Shown here: piece after piece, positions 36,161 through 47,893 of the stretch
Layout: the number at the start of each line of letters is the position of its first letter
Numbering within the stretch: the stretch's first letter is position 1
Source: Rhodocollybia butyracea
Taxonomy: Eukaryota > Basidiomycota > Agaricomycetes > Agaricales > Omphalotaceae
Direction of reading: 5' to 3'
NCBI GenBank assembly: GCA_015501585.1
Contig: JADNRY010000083.1
Location: 62,001-126,000, forward strand
DNA length: 64,000 nt
Program-made: the position numbers and the translations under genes
The notes under the pieces: model-generated
Databases searched by the model: none
Seen by the model: only the letters and a program-made list of their open reading frames with translations
What the model was told of the DNA's origin: nothing

Positions 36161-37559
36161 GGTATGCGTTAAGTAGGCTGGCCATGGAATGTCAAGTAAA
36201 ATTTATGTAAAACCAGATGGAGCCCCAGGAACACAGAGGAACACTCCCAGTAAGTACAACGAGGAATTCAAATATGTTTATGGAACCGATTGTCATAGTC
36301 AATCTGATCACTTGTTCCTTTTTCGAGAGAGAATACAGCAGTTACTGCTTGATCCACAATAGTTGTGGCGCAGTAGGACGAAATCGATTTGAAGAGAAAG
36401 TCCAAGATTAAAGAACCTGCAAGCTGAACAATATTTTAATGATGCACTTACGCCTCTTTTTTTTCTTCTGTGTCTTCAAAATCCACAAAATCTCCGGGTT
36501 CACCATGAATTGCTACTAACTTGAATCGATCCACGAAGGTGAGGCGATTCCTTGCGATGAGTATGGCTGTTAACACTGCAGTGCGCGGTAAGTAACATCC
36601 TGAGCCCTGCCTTTTCATTACTCAGAATGGGCAAGCCTGGGCCTGGAACTCTATATGAGAACAAGTATTCTCTTCTTAAAAGACTAACTACGTAGCTGAA
36701 CGCATGACATGCTACATGCATCTTCCTTCCAGAGGCTTGTGCCCCGTGGGAAGAAAGGACTGAAGCTGGATGTGATTCATCCTCAGAAAACGTCTTGTAG
36801 AGTCAGAGTTGAGTCTATTCAGTATCCAATATCCACGCGAGAGGTGGTGGTCCGGAAGGCTCCATGATGTCACAGCCAGCCTAACTCGAGCAACTGATAC
36901 TGAGATCTGAGGGCTGCGACTACTGCGTCAACGATGCGTCAGTACGCAGGCCCGCCGCCCTACAGCTGTTCTGACCAGTATAACTGTATACGATTGCATA
37001 CGTATCACCAAACTCGATCTAAGGTGTCGTTGGCAGCGACAAGTTGTATCTCAGATCTGTAAAGTGACGTGCTGTGGGAATTTGGGACTAGGCTTTATTA
37101 TAGATGACTTTTCTCCACTGCAAGACTCTCTCTCTCCTTGCCAAAAAAAAAAAGCTAGACGAGCCAGGCTTCACCAAGAGCTTAAGTTTTCATTGCATAC
37201 TTTGTGCAGAAATAAGTCAACAAAAAACCCTCTAGCAAGGTTACTTGTTTAACAATGACAAACCCCCTAGAGAGGACTGCGATACTGAAGGATACTGACA
37301 ATCAGCATGTTGGTGAAACAGTGATAATTCACACCACTCTATACCAGGGACTGGGACTGGTTCGAGTCTGATTTTTTAAGTTTATATCATGATCCTCGCT
37401 GTTCTCGAACGTGCACTAGCCATGGGCATGTGCTTGGCATGTGTCATTCCGAATAGCACAGAAGTCTTCCAATAGATGCAATGTCAACAAGAATTTCTCC
37501 CAACGTGACCAATAATGCATATATAACAGCCTAGTTCATGGAAGATCCTGAGTACAAGG
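36161..37559. other. intergenic; duplicated 3' flank of paralogue 3, then unique sequence
   Basis: The first 0.8 kb shares patches with 26.5-27.15 kb. The remainder up to the phospholipase start is unique, with no supported gene. Confidence 0.5.
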
Positions 37560-37766
37560 ATGTTTCTCAGCGCCATTGTCGTTGCCTCCTTGGCCGCTTC
37601 TACTTTTGCAGATAGTTTGGCTGAGGTCGAACACATTGTTCTCTTCATGCAGGAGAACAGAGCGTTTGACCATTACTTTGTCAGTAAAAGAGCCATCTGA
37701 AATGTCACAATAGAATGACCTCTTCCAGGGTACTATGGCCGGAGTTCGAGGTTTCAAGGATCCAAA
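37560..37766 (+). pseudogene. secreted phospholipase C/phosphoesterase, 5' end only
   Basis: ATG at 37560. Exon 1 is 37560-37679 (40 codons) with a signal peptide (MFLSAIVVASLAASTFA), then VEHIVLFMQENRAFDHYF, the N-terminal metal-site block of non-haemolytic phospholipase C/acid phosphatase proteins (phosphoesterase family). Intron 37680-37728 (GTCAGT..TTCCAG). Exon 2 37729-37766 gives GTMAGVRGFKDP. A GTACGT donor at 37767 opens a second intron, and the giant element's LTR starts 30 bases later. The remainder of the gene is not found beyond 56,101 or elsewhere in the window. Confidence 0.85.
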
Positions 37767-37796
37767 GTACGTTATCATAGTTTCTTCGGCCCGCGC

Positions 37797-39579
37797 TATT
37801 TGGGTATTTACGTGTAGGTATGCGAAAGGTGCTATAAAACAACCTAACAAAAACACTACCGCACCTAACCAGACTATCGATATGTAAGGGAGCGAGGGCG
37901 GGTTGTCAGAGATTCCCCGAGGGAAAGCTTTGTAATATCGGATGTACGCGCTCGACTGCTCCAGGTTCAAGACTGTAGCGCTAACGTGGGTAACTAAGCT
38001 TAGACAACTCTTAGAACTAAGTCGAGAGAAGCCTAGTTGAGGTGTACGAGTGTACGAGGGAACCGGGTATGTATGTCCAAATCAATTAACCAAAACCAAA
38101 ACCAATACAACGAAACTAAGATTCTCCTAGGCAAACTCTGGCTCTAGCTAGAATAGTAATCTCGAGGTTTGTCAACAACCCTAGGCAAACTCTGGCACTA
38201 GCTGCTGTGACGCCGTAAAGTCCTCGACCAAACTCTGGGCCAAGCTACGATATTGTGAGTGAACTTAATCACTAGGAACTCGTACCACAATCTTAGTGGC
38301 TCGTCTAACTTCGTGAAGAAGTCAACTAAGGAACCCTCACTCTGGAGCCGAATAATCCCTTACTAGAAACCGTCCCCTCTAAGGAAGCAACTAGATTTGA
38401 GTTGATCTGGAGTTCGAGAGAACTCTACACACTTAAATTCGATCAAGATATAAATGGGCTTTGCGAAGCGCGTGAAGTTTATTACTTTCTTAAGATAACC
38501 AAGTCAGGAGGCGTCACGCTACTGATCCCGTGGGGACGTTCTACGGAGCACTGGTCTTAGCGGTCAAGTCGAGGGCAAGAAACTTGTCTTATTGAATAAA
38601 TATATCTGGCTTATATACTGAGTAGAGAGAGTTTAATACGAAAAATAGATGAAACAGACACGGAGAGAGACGGAAAGAGAGTGGAACAGAGGAATCTGGC
38701 TCGGAAAGGAAACTCCAGCCTATATATGGTACACACGATAAAGAAATAGTCCATTCTTGGGTATATATTAGAGGTAAAATATGATTTCGTGAGGATTAAC
38801 ATAGTTTTAGAGTGTTTTGATCCGAGCGAGGTTTCTCCGATTACTCCACAATTCTCCGGGGTCAGGAGTACCTTTACGCTTCATGATCACTCGCCGCCCG
38901 GTTTCCCTTGGGTGAGTTTCATTCTATTCCTCGGATAGTTCTGTCCATCCTGAGTGTGATTAACATTCTCTCGAGAAGACCTGTTATCTAGCTTTCCAAC
39001 GACACCACTTATGATAATCTCGAGCAACTGCGCTGAGTATGTACAAGTGATTCCCGATAGTCGGCTTTAACGGATAAGACCTTCCGTGTATGATTTCTAA
39101 GATCAAATGTTTCGATTTGCCAAGGCTATCCCGGCGCGTAGCTTTCCGTAGGTCCGCTAAGCATGTTTCTACCGTCCTCACGGTCGCGACCGGTGCCGCG
39201 AATAGACCTCTACGGTTTCCCTCGGGATTGTTCTGGTCCATTGTTACGGACTGTAAAGTCCACATCTTAACATAGCTCGTTGGGGGTCTTAGTGCGAGGG
39301 ATGCCTTCCCTCATAATTCCTTCCCTCGAGTAACGCGTTGGCTTAGTACTTATCCCGCTTCGAGATGTCCTGTAGTTTAGAGAGTATACACTCTTGGGTA
39401 TAACTAGATTGACCGTCTAGCGTCACATCTCCGGGCAGCCCAGGTATCCTCGCTAGCTTGGCTCTAGGCTACGCTTGTGGGCGTACCTTCACGGCTCGCT
39501 GAGTATTATTGTTAAGTTCTTTGCCTCGGCAACAGCTATCACGCTCGGGCTCCGTATAACTCTCTTATTGCATTGTATA
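37797..39579 (-). repeat. 3' LTR of the giant gypsy element
   Basis: 1,783 bp; about fifty differences from 54319-56101 by eye, mostly transitions. Many are CG here but TG or CA in the other copy. Ends TATTTGGG (plus strand, 37797) and GCATTGTATA (39579). Confidence 0.93.
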
Positions 39580-39640
39580 ACACGTACAAAGTGTCAAAAT
39601 GTACGGTTACACGCCTTAGGCCAATTTTAGGCCTAATATC

Positions 39641-39675
39641 TCCCCCAAACTAATGATCTGACCGTCCCCGGTCAG
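39641..39675. promoter_or_regulatory. shared 17-nt motif plus hairpin, copy 1
   Basis: TCCCCCAAACTAATGAT at 39641-39657, then CTGACC-GTCCCC-GGTCAG. An identical 17-mer followed by a different 6-bp stem with a nearly identical loop lies at 43868-43903, so the arrangement is conserved. On the minus strand this copy reads as a purine tract (GGGGGAGA) at the expected position of a polypurine tract. On the plus strand both copies lie upstream of a cargo gene. Confidence 0.6.
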
Positions 39676-40105
39676 CCCACCAAGCCTAGGATCGACTCTG
39701 CTAGCAATCCCTTTTATGTTCTCGGCATTTAGCATTCTAATTCCTTTCCCGCGGACTAGTCTGGACGTACTACCCCTAAGTTTAACTGGGATCATTCTCG
39801 ACGTCGGGCGCTTATGTGAATCAGGTGTCAACAATTGAATTGATCTACAAGACAACATATGCCGCGGGCGCCTAGACTCCTGATTGGGGGTTCCAATCAT
39901 TTCCTCGATAACATTTTCTTTTAAGTTTAACGTGTTAAGTCTCCGAGAACTCTGAAAACGCCTCTATCACATTCGTATTTTGTGATATGTTTGTTTTACG
40001 TCTTAAGACAGATGCCGGTCACTTCGGCTACGGCTTCGGGCAATGACCTATTAATAAGACAATGTTGGAAATTTTCAACAAGTCCCATCATCGTCTCTTA
40101 CCACC

Positions 40106-42965
40106 ATGCTTGCCGACCGAGAGCAGTGTGACCTTCTTCCCGACTCGCTCGTCGATATGTACTTGTCCATAACATGTGAAGACGATTCCTCGGACATTCT
40201 AGATGACTTTAAAAGCGTACTTCCATCCTTCTATGAACTGGCCAGCCATCTTGTTGCGAGATTCGACAATGCCGCCGACGCTACGCAAACCAATTCTTTC
40301 TTTTTCCAACAACCCGGGGGTCTTGGTTTCGACAAAAGGGACGTCCCCTCGGCTTATTCTGCACGGATGATATGGGCCTGTGCTACTGCTGTTCAGCAAC
40401 GCTTTAACCCTCAACTCTTCGAGGCAGCCAAGGACCCCGAGTGGACTCCGTCTTTGCCCAAGGCTAAAGAATACCGTACCAGTTTTATTGCTCTCGCTAA
40501 TCGACTGGTAAGCCCCCTTTTTGTCCTTTATTAACGTATTATCTTATGTTATGATAGAAATTCCTCCGTACCCATGTTGTGGGACGTAAGAATGTTCCTT
40601 TAATTATCGAAGGCATTTTTGCTGCTGCCCAACGCCTTTCCGCCGCTGTCCGAAGTGCTTTACAGCTCAACGACACGGAACCAAGCTGGTACTTGGATGG
40701 GGCTCTTATTGACCGGATCCTGGTACGTGGCTCGCCCTAACTTTATCTTTTCTTTTTATTAACTTTTCCTAGGCAAGCGCCCTCCATCGCGGACAGACAC
40801 CCGACCTTCCCATTCCTCTCCCTTTTGACCAGGGATGTCGTGAATCGGCGTGGTTATTAACTCAAGGTGACCTCCACTTTAGTCGGCTGGACACCGGTGA
40901 ACCTACCGACGAGGAGGAGGAGGAAGAAGCCTCAGATGAAGACGGTCCTTCCGAGGACAGGGCATCGCCTTACGAGGCTATTTCCGTGAACTCAGAGGTA
41001 CCTTTTCCCCGTTTTATTTATATCGTTATCCTTTTAACTTTTAATATTTCTTTTTAGGACTCCTCGGAATCCCGCAAGATCCCTCGTCATTCTACTCGCA
41101 GTGCTACAGTCGCCAAGAAGACGTCGTCTAAACCTCCACTTCCCTCAAAGGCTGAGGTCAAAGTGAAAGCTGAGCCCAAGGCTAAACCAGCGACTGTCAC
41201 ATCTAAATTGGCAACTAGTTCGGCGACCAGACCTTCGATGACCTCGAAGGCTCTGAAAGCAAAAGGTCCGGCGAGAGGGAGCAATGCTTCAGTCTCGACT
41301 AAAGGAAAGGATAGGATAGTAGAGCCGAAAGGCAAAGGCAAAGGCAAAGAGGGGGACCCCTCCGTGATCACCGTGAGTTCCTACTCTCCTTTCTCTTTTC
41401 CCGGATTCTGACTGTCTCATTTTTCCTAGCCCAAACTGAAACGCAAACGTCAGAATGAGCCCACGGAAGAAATCGAGGCTGCATCCCTTCCTGTCCCTCG
41501 TCCCGCTCCTAAACTCAAGACTGTCAAGAAGTCCAATCCGGTTGTCGAGATCCCCGTTCCCGTGGCTTCCAGTTCTAAGATCAAGGGGGCCCCACTTGCG
41601 GAGTCTTCTCGTGAGCCTACACCTGTGCATACTCCGCCCGAGAACTTGGTTTTCCTTGTTCCCGAGGGAGATGTGGGAAACGTTGACCTCGACAACATCT
41701 TCAAGAGACTCGCTGCACAATCATCCAAAGAGTTTGCAAAGAGTGGATCTCGAGAATACCGCACCGTGATTGTTCGTTTCGAGCGTGATGCCATGGATCT
41801 GCCGTCTTTTGACGAGATTGTCCCCAAGGGGACCCAAGTAAGTTCTATTCCGTTTTTCTCTACCCTTCAAGACTAACGCTTCGGCCTTTTTATTGCAGAA
41901 GCCAAAGGAACTCTTTAAGGCTGAGCTCACTTGGGGCCTTACTCCTGAGTTAGATGCCTTCAAGGATCTTCCTGCACTCAGCACGGGCGATCACCAAATG
42001 TCTTGGTTGGACTTTGTCCGAGCGAACCGCGCATTGTGTCGAGTAAGTTTTCAGTTTATCGATAATTTAGATTTTAACATGATTTTCAGACTCCGGCTGT
42101 TATCCGTGAGAACCCTTGCATCCAGTGTGGCGGTCGCCGTACCAAGGGTACCAAGGGAGAGGATAAGCAGGATAAGCCGGACTGCTCGTATGCCTGTGAC
42201 GAACACGGTAACCGTAAGTATGGGACTGGATGTCCAAACTGTGCTACGTCGCACCAACCTTGTTCAGACACCTTTCGTGTGCCGGAACTAGTCGAGGTGC
42301 TCAACAATACGTACAAGTCGGCAGAGAACGCACCGATTAGTGAGTACTAATTAATGCTTCCTGACTTCCTACTAACTAACATTATCATAGACGTGGCCCG
42401 GCAAGTCAGCACTGTCCTTCGTATTCGCGAGGCTTATGACGCTGCCATCGAGACCCGCAACCAACTCAACCGCACGGTCGAGAAGCTGTTTACCTCTCTG
42501 CAGAGCGAAGTTCAGGAGCTCCGTCACATTGGCAAGGACCCGCTCGTTTTCGTGGAATCCTATGTTCCAACATTCCCCGAGAACCAGTTGGACCTCACGC
42601 ACTGGAGCTTTTTGTGCTCCTTCATGGGATGGGACTCGGACTTCCGTTTCAAGACTAATGAACGGTATGAACAGTTCCTTAGCAAGAACATCCGAGTCGC
42701 CGTTGTTCCAGCGCCCGATGAGTCTGTTCCCGAGGATACGCTCGAAGTCCCTCCGGCTACTACTCCTCCTCTGGACTCTCCAACTCGTTCAACAACCAGT
42801 CTTCCAGTGGAAGATTCGGTCATTCTTTCTCCAGGGAGTCCTCGAGGTGAACAGTCGCCGGTCATGGTTAGTCCTCGCGGGAGTCCTCGTTCTCTTCGTA
42901 CGTCGTCTGGCGGTGACCGGGATGAAGCCCAGGACGAACTTATGGAGGGAGTTGAGACATCGTAA
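40106..42965 (+). CDS. antisense cargo gene A, 827 aa, eight exons
   Basis: Exons 40106-40507, 40558-40722, 40773-40997, 41058-41372, 41430-41837, 41899-42042, 42090-42339 and 42391-42965. Seven introns of 50-62 bp all have GT..AG ends and keep phase; the total of 2,484 bases has no internal stop. The N-terminal third is globular, the middle is Lys/Ser/Pro-rich and basic (SKAEVKVKAEPKAKP-type), and a conserved-looking block has VNLVFLVPEGDVGNVDLD-type sequence. A Cys-rich module in exon 7 (CIQCGG, PDCSYACDEHG, GCPNCATSHQPCS) could bind zinc. After that comes a helical region (RIREAYDAAIETRNQLN) and an acidic Ser/Pro tail. No retroviral domain is recognised. Family unknown; DNA or RNA binding is a guess from charge and Cys pattern. 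Confidence 0.85.
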
Positions 42966-43867
42966 GATGCCAAGATCACTCCTCCTAAGTTTGTGGTCTT
43001 CTCGGGTCTGGGTCTGCCGTGGGCATTGCTGTTCGTCCTCGGACGTTAAATAAATTTTCTTTTTATATTGTGTTTTGTTGCTCGCCCCTCGCATGGGGAT
43101 TTCTCTATTGTCTCCCCTCTCTGGGGCAGTATCGTAGTATTCTTTAGGTATATAGGCACCTTTAGAATATAGTAGACTAAAGCCTATAAAATAACAAGAC
43201 CTTCGGGTCAAACGTGTACCTATCATACTCGAGTGACTTTCCTAAGTCTTAAGTTTTCATAAGTTGAATTCTCGGGAAGGCTTTCAGCGCGATCGCCTAT
43301 TCTCGAGAGTTTTGTTATAATAGCATAAGTTTTCCTTGAGTACCGTACCAGCTCTGTGTAGCATGTTAGAGTATACTCGCGGAAAGCTTTTTATGACTCG
43401 AATTCCCGCCCTTGGGAACCTATATGGTTCGTTAACGGTGTAATCAAGTCTTCGAGGGAAAGCCTAGAGAAGACTTATCATCCCTAAGTAAGCTGGGTGT
43501 GATGCAATCTTTCCCTAGATATTGACATTCTTTCAATACAACATCCAATCTTGGATCAGGTCCTGTTTAGGGCATAGTGATGACCGTCAAAATGAAATCC
43601 ATTGATGCTCAATATTATGGGTGTAAGGTTTTTCCTAGCGTTTTTGTTTTCCGGAGAATTATCGCAGTGAGGTACCTGCGTTAGGTTTCCCCGTGCCGCT
43701 TCTAATACTCTTTAAGCGTTCGCTTTATGTTTTGCCTAGTGTTCTCCCTTTTGTTGAGCAATGTTATGGTTCCTATTTTGGTCATAGATGTCGTTGAATA
43801 AATTCAAAATTCTCCTCGTGATGGTGGACTGCCTGGAGCTATGGTGTCTTGGCACCATGCGCTTCCC
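42966..43867. other. spacer between the two cargo genes
   Basis: Holds the 3' UTR of cargo gene A (AAATAAATTTTC-like A/T-rich stretch near 43047) and unannotated sequence. No reading frame supported. Confidence 0.5.
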
Positions 43868-43903
43868 TCCCCCAAACTAATGATATCAACTGTCCTCAGT
43901 TGA
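43868..43903. promoter_or_regulatory. shared 17-nt motif plus hairpin, copy 2
   Basis: TCCCCCAAACTAATGAT at 43868-43884, then TCAACT-GTCCTC-AGTTGA at 43886-43903. It lies 173 bases upstream of the ATG of cargo gene B. The other copy is 465 bases upstream of cargo gene A. Confidence 0.6.
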
Positions 43904-43964
43904 GCACTTGGGTTTCAGAACGCGCCGGGGACCCGTAGGACTCCGTCGCTCTAAGACATTAACC

Positions 43965-43972
43965 TATAAAAG
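43965..43972 (+). promoter_or_regulatory. TATA box of cargo gene B
   Basis: TATAAAAG, about 70 bases upstream of the start codon at 44041, a normal fungal core-promoter spacing. No equally clear TATA box is seen for cargo gene A. Confidence 0.55.
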
Positions 43973-44040
43973 CGTCCGCGAAAAACATTTCAAGACCCAG
44001 TTCTCAGAAAACTTTTCCTCGAACTACAAGTCTCTCTACA

Positions 44041-45674
44041 ATGTCTTCCAAGAACACCCAAAATACCGATGACAAACCGCAGTTCATGAAGAATACTATG
44101 GAAGCCATCGTCGCCTCCACCAGAACACTCAAAGAGGCTACCAGTCGGCTCCGTGATGCAATCGAGTACGTCGAGGATCAGACTCTCCTTCAGGCAGAGG
44201 TTCTTAGTACTGTACAAAAGCACGTCGATCTTCTTGTGAGCCTCTTTTCGCCTTTTCCACGGGAGCCTGACCTTGATATCCTGCCTCCATAGACCACGTC
44301 TTTTCATAAGGAGAAAGTACTCAAATTCCCCGCGAACGTTGGTGTCCTTGAACAAGGACATGATCTCCTTCTCCGCGCGATGAAGATCTGTCCCAGCGCT
44401 AAGACTGCTCATTCTGCGACTGCTGTGCGCCTCGGCAATTTCATCAACGAGCTCAACCTTGCGCTGGTAAGCCCGGTTTAGCATATCCGAGAACAAACAC
44501 TTATAGATACCGACCCAGGCGGCGTCGAAGAAGGTTTCCTCGGGGGTCACTGGTACTACAGGGCCGGGCCCTTTCACCACTACCCGCGGTAAGCCTCCTC
44601 GCTATGCTACCATCCTGGACTACTGTCTTTCGTCTAAACACGATGTAGTAGGGGCTTCCAGTGCTGCCAACGATGACAAGACCACCGATTATGCGGCAAA
44701 ATCCGCCGCTCTTTCTACCATCTCGTTCTCCAAGGAGTCCAAAGAACCCTCGAAGTCGACTAAAAGCTCTAGTAGCTCTAAAGGTACCATTCTCATCGAC
44801 GACGAGGACGAACCCATGGAGGAAGATCATCCCGCTACGCAGATCGCATTTGTAAGTTCTCTTTTCTTAACATATATTATAAAATCCATGAAGCGTGCGC
44901 CTGTACGGATCCCACGATAACTGTGCTGAAGGAACCGTAGTGTTACCATTCACGCTCGGGCTTGCCTCTCCCAAAAGGACCATTTGGCTCTCGGGCTTGG
45001 AATCAACGAGCGGTCGTACTGACTAAAGAGTTCCAGGATCCCCCGGAAATTACTGACGCGCTGGCTCGCGCTCAGGCTTCGAGGAAGAAGACCCGAGAGT
45101 CTAGGAAGTCCTCGAAGGCCAAGGTACTTAGATCCTTTCCTCGGGCCCTGTAAACACTTTGGCTGACGTCTCCACATAGGCTTCCGGTGAAGTGAGTACT
45201 TCATCACTTAAGAGGAAAGTCGAGGAAACGCCTGTTGCCAATGAAGCGGCCAGTCTTGTCAATGAGTACGGAAAGCGCATGCGTTTCGACGCTGAACTCA
45301 TTGATAGCTCTCCCGAGGATGCTGGTGAGTATTTATAACGTGTTTTAACAAATCCGACTTACATCTGTTGCGCAGTTACCCGTGCGCGACGCGAATGCGT
45401 TGTGGCCAAGCAATTCCTTGCTTCTTTGACCGGCCAATTTGGCGAACTCGACTTTGCCTCGATGACCGATACCAATCTCAATGTTCTCTTGAATATTCAT
45501 AGGAACGAGTATCTCGGGAACCTGAGCAAGACCCAGGTCTTTTACGCTCGTGCTCTCCAAGCTCAGAAAGTCACAGACAGCTTGGTCCACCTTTTGAAGT
45601 TCAGAGAGGACTCAGAAATGGTAGAAGGTGTACGTCAACTTTCCCTTGAACATCGTCAGACAAGCGGGCGTTAA
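44041..45674 (+). CDS. antisense cargo gene B, 446 aa, six exons
   Basis: Exons 44041-44235, 44293-44466, 44507-44851, 44941-45123, 45180-45324 and 45376-45674. All five introns are GT..AG and in phase, giving 1,341 bases without a stop. The N-terminus is a predicted coiled coil (NTMEAIVASTRTLKEAT, LQAEVLSTVQKHVDLL). The middle is Ser/Lys-rich with an acidic patch (DDEDEPMEEDHP), and there is a basic run RKKTRESRKSSKAK. The C-terminal exon is helical (FLASLTGQFGELDF, QVFYARALQAQKV). No known family. The alternation of basic and acidic tracts resembles cargo gene A in style. Its own TATA box argues for independent transcription. Confidence 0.83.
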
Positions 45675-46119
45675 TCCACTATGCCTTCAGTGAGCATTGG
45701 TTGTTGTGAATGTACAGGGATGGAGTGTGCGATGTGTCAATCCTCCCTGTTAGCATCGTTGGAGTGGTAAATAACTTGTAAGTTTTTCTCTCCGGACACT
45801 ATATTGTTGTCTGAACCGAGCTTCTAGTCGAATTCTTTAAATAAACTTTCTCTCGAGAAACCACAGTCTTTACAGTCTCTTTATCTTCTTCGCCTGGTAG
45901 CCTGTGAGCTCCGGCAATTCGTTTCCAGTACTAGTTAAGCCTATAGTCACTCGTTTATATCTTTAACATAGGCCTCTGACTATTACAGTCTTAAAAGCCC
46001 AATAAATCCACGTGTATTGATGATAACACGGAGTTCTCGAGATTAACATAACTTCGACACAAAGGTAAGTTTCTTTCCACGGCAAGGAAATGCATAGTGT
46101 TATAAATCCCTCGAACACG
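45675..46119. other. convergent spacer between cargo gene B and integrase end
   Basis: Plus-strand cargo gene B and minus-strand pol converge here. Contains AAATAAACTTTC near 45840, a possible polyadenylation region. No gene seen. Confidence 0.45.
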
Positions 46120-47560
46120 TTAGCGTTCATTATTAGGTATCACTTTTCGCATCGCGCGTGTTCTGACACGAGGAGCTTCGTCTGTCTCCGGTATAATCTC
46201 TTCCTCGCTTGAATCTTCGTCAGAGTCCGGGTCTTCAGGGTTATAAACCACTTCATCACCGTCTACTGGTTTTCTCAAGGTAGGGATTTGATCAAACAAG
46301 GGGTCCCCCCCTTTACGGATAAATTCCACATCCTCATCGTCATCACCATCGTTTACCATGGTGTCTAACTGATCCTTGGTCAAGTCGATGAGATCATGTA
46401 TATCCTCAGGTAAGTCCATAGGTTCGTATCGGGAACGGTGGGGTAAGACCCTAAATGCACCAACTTTGCTTTTCAACACGGTACCATCCATTTCCGCGAT
46501 AATGTAAGAACCTCCCCTAGTTCTACGGATAACGACCATCGGTCCCATATATCTAGGGAACATCTTCCTGTCAAGATTCTTTTCGATTGCTGTATTTCTA
46601 ACCTGAACAAGCGTCCCGGGTTTGAAATTGTAGTCGAAGATGACATGGCGATACTTCTTCTCGAACTCCCTTAGGTCTCTTCTCTTATTTTCAGTGACAC
46701 GCTCTCGCATGTCCTCGACAAAGGTTCTATGTTTTGACAAGGCCTGTGCACGATAACCCAATAATTCCTCGGTAGTCAAGATACGATCTGGTGGATTTAC
46801 CAACCATGTAGACTCAACGATATCAAAAGGTAATAATGGTTCCGCGCCGGTTACCAAGAAGAATGGTGAACAACCAAAACCTCTCCTCGCCGTTATTCTA
46901 TCAGCCCATAATACATGTTTAAGGAAGTAGAACCACTTCTTGATATCGCCGCCCGTCGCTTTTACCAGAGCCTGTCGAATATCAAAGTGCGCTCTTTCGA
47001 TTTTGCCATTCCCTTGGGAATTATATGGCGAGACCCGGATCCTCGAATTCCATATTTATTCTCGAGCCAGTTAACCATGGCTAACATCACCGGGGCGTTA
47101 TCCGTGACAACTTCCTCGGGACATCCCCAACAACAGATTATGTCATCAAAGAACCACTCGGCCAGGGACTTCGCGTTTTCTTGCGGTAAGGCCCGGGCTT
47201 CTGACCAACTTGACAGAGAATCCCTAGTGTGAACAATATACTTACACCTATTGCTCGCGGGTGTGATATTGATAGTATCAACATGCACTTTCTGGAACAA
47301 TGAGGGAGTATGTGTTACGAACGGGGGAATCTTCAGAAGGCGTAATTGACGGTTCTGACAAGGAATACAAGAGCCAACATACCAATGTACGTCGCTTTCC
47401 ATATCAGGCCACCAAAAACGTCGATCCAGGAACTCGCGGGTAGCAAATGTTCCTTTATGTGCTAAGCTATCATGCGCGCAATGTAGCATATACATTCGAC
47501 GGTCAGGACTAACCACTAATTGATGCTGAGCACCTTCCTCAGTAGCTTTCTTATAAAGCC
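46120..47560 (-). pseudogene. pol: gypsy integrase with C-terminal tail, frameshifted
   Basis: Inserts element cDNA. HHCC finger HDSLAHKG with CIPCQ, then catalytic D residues in HVDTIN and VTDNAP. The third acidic residue (GNGKIERAH) is reached only after a frame change near 47035. Beyond it the frame continues to 46120 through KFKPGTLVQV-like (FKPGTLVQVRNTA) and FPRYMGPMVV, a GPY/F-type C-terminal module, and then a long acidic tail. The GPY/F-like module is normal for gypsy elements; no chromodomain is recognised. Confidence 0.85.
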
Positions 47561-47893
47561 GACTTTCTTATCCACAAGAATCTTTGCTGAGCAAAAAGCT
47601 TCAGGCTTCCGGTGCGCTCATGTTTTCTGTGATATCCTTCTCATCATCTGTATGCCACTTGGCAATAGTAGGTAACATATCATCTAGTTTATTTCCCCAT
47701 TCCGACCGATGTTCCCGAGGGTAGGGGTTATCAGCCCTCCATTCCGCAGAGTCTTTTGGAATATGAAGTGTTTGACTGAACGAAGAGTAGATTTTGCTGT
47801 GACTTTTGGTCAGCGATTTTCGGTGACGTTCGGATGCTTTCTCGTCATCGAGGGCTTCCTGGAGTTCTTCCTGGATGTCCTCAGGATGACAAG

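Noticed and set aside
37536..37970. Minus-strand 144-codon frame spanning the phospholipase exon and the LTR
   Set aside because: It is antisense to a recognised exon and is a chance fusion of LTR sequence with host sequence.
42789..43226. Minus-strand 145-codon frame over the end of cargo gene A
   Set aside because: It is a shadow of the GC-rich last exon of a well-supported plus-strand gene.
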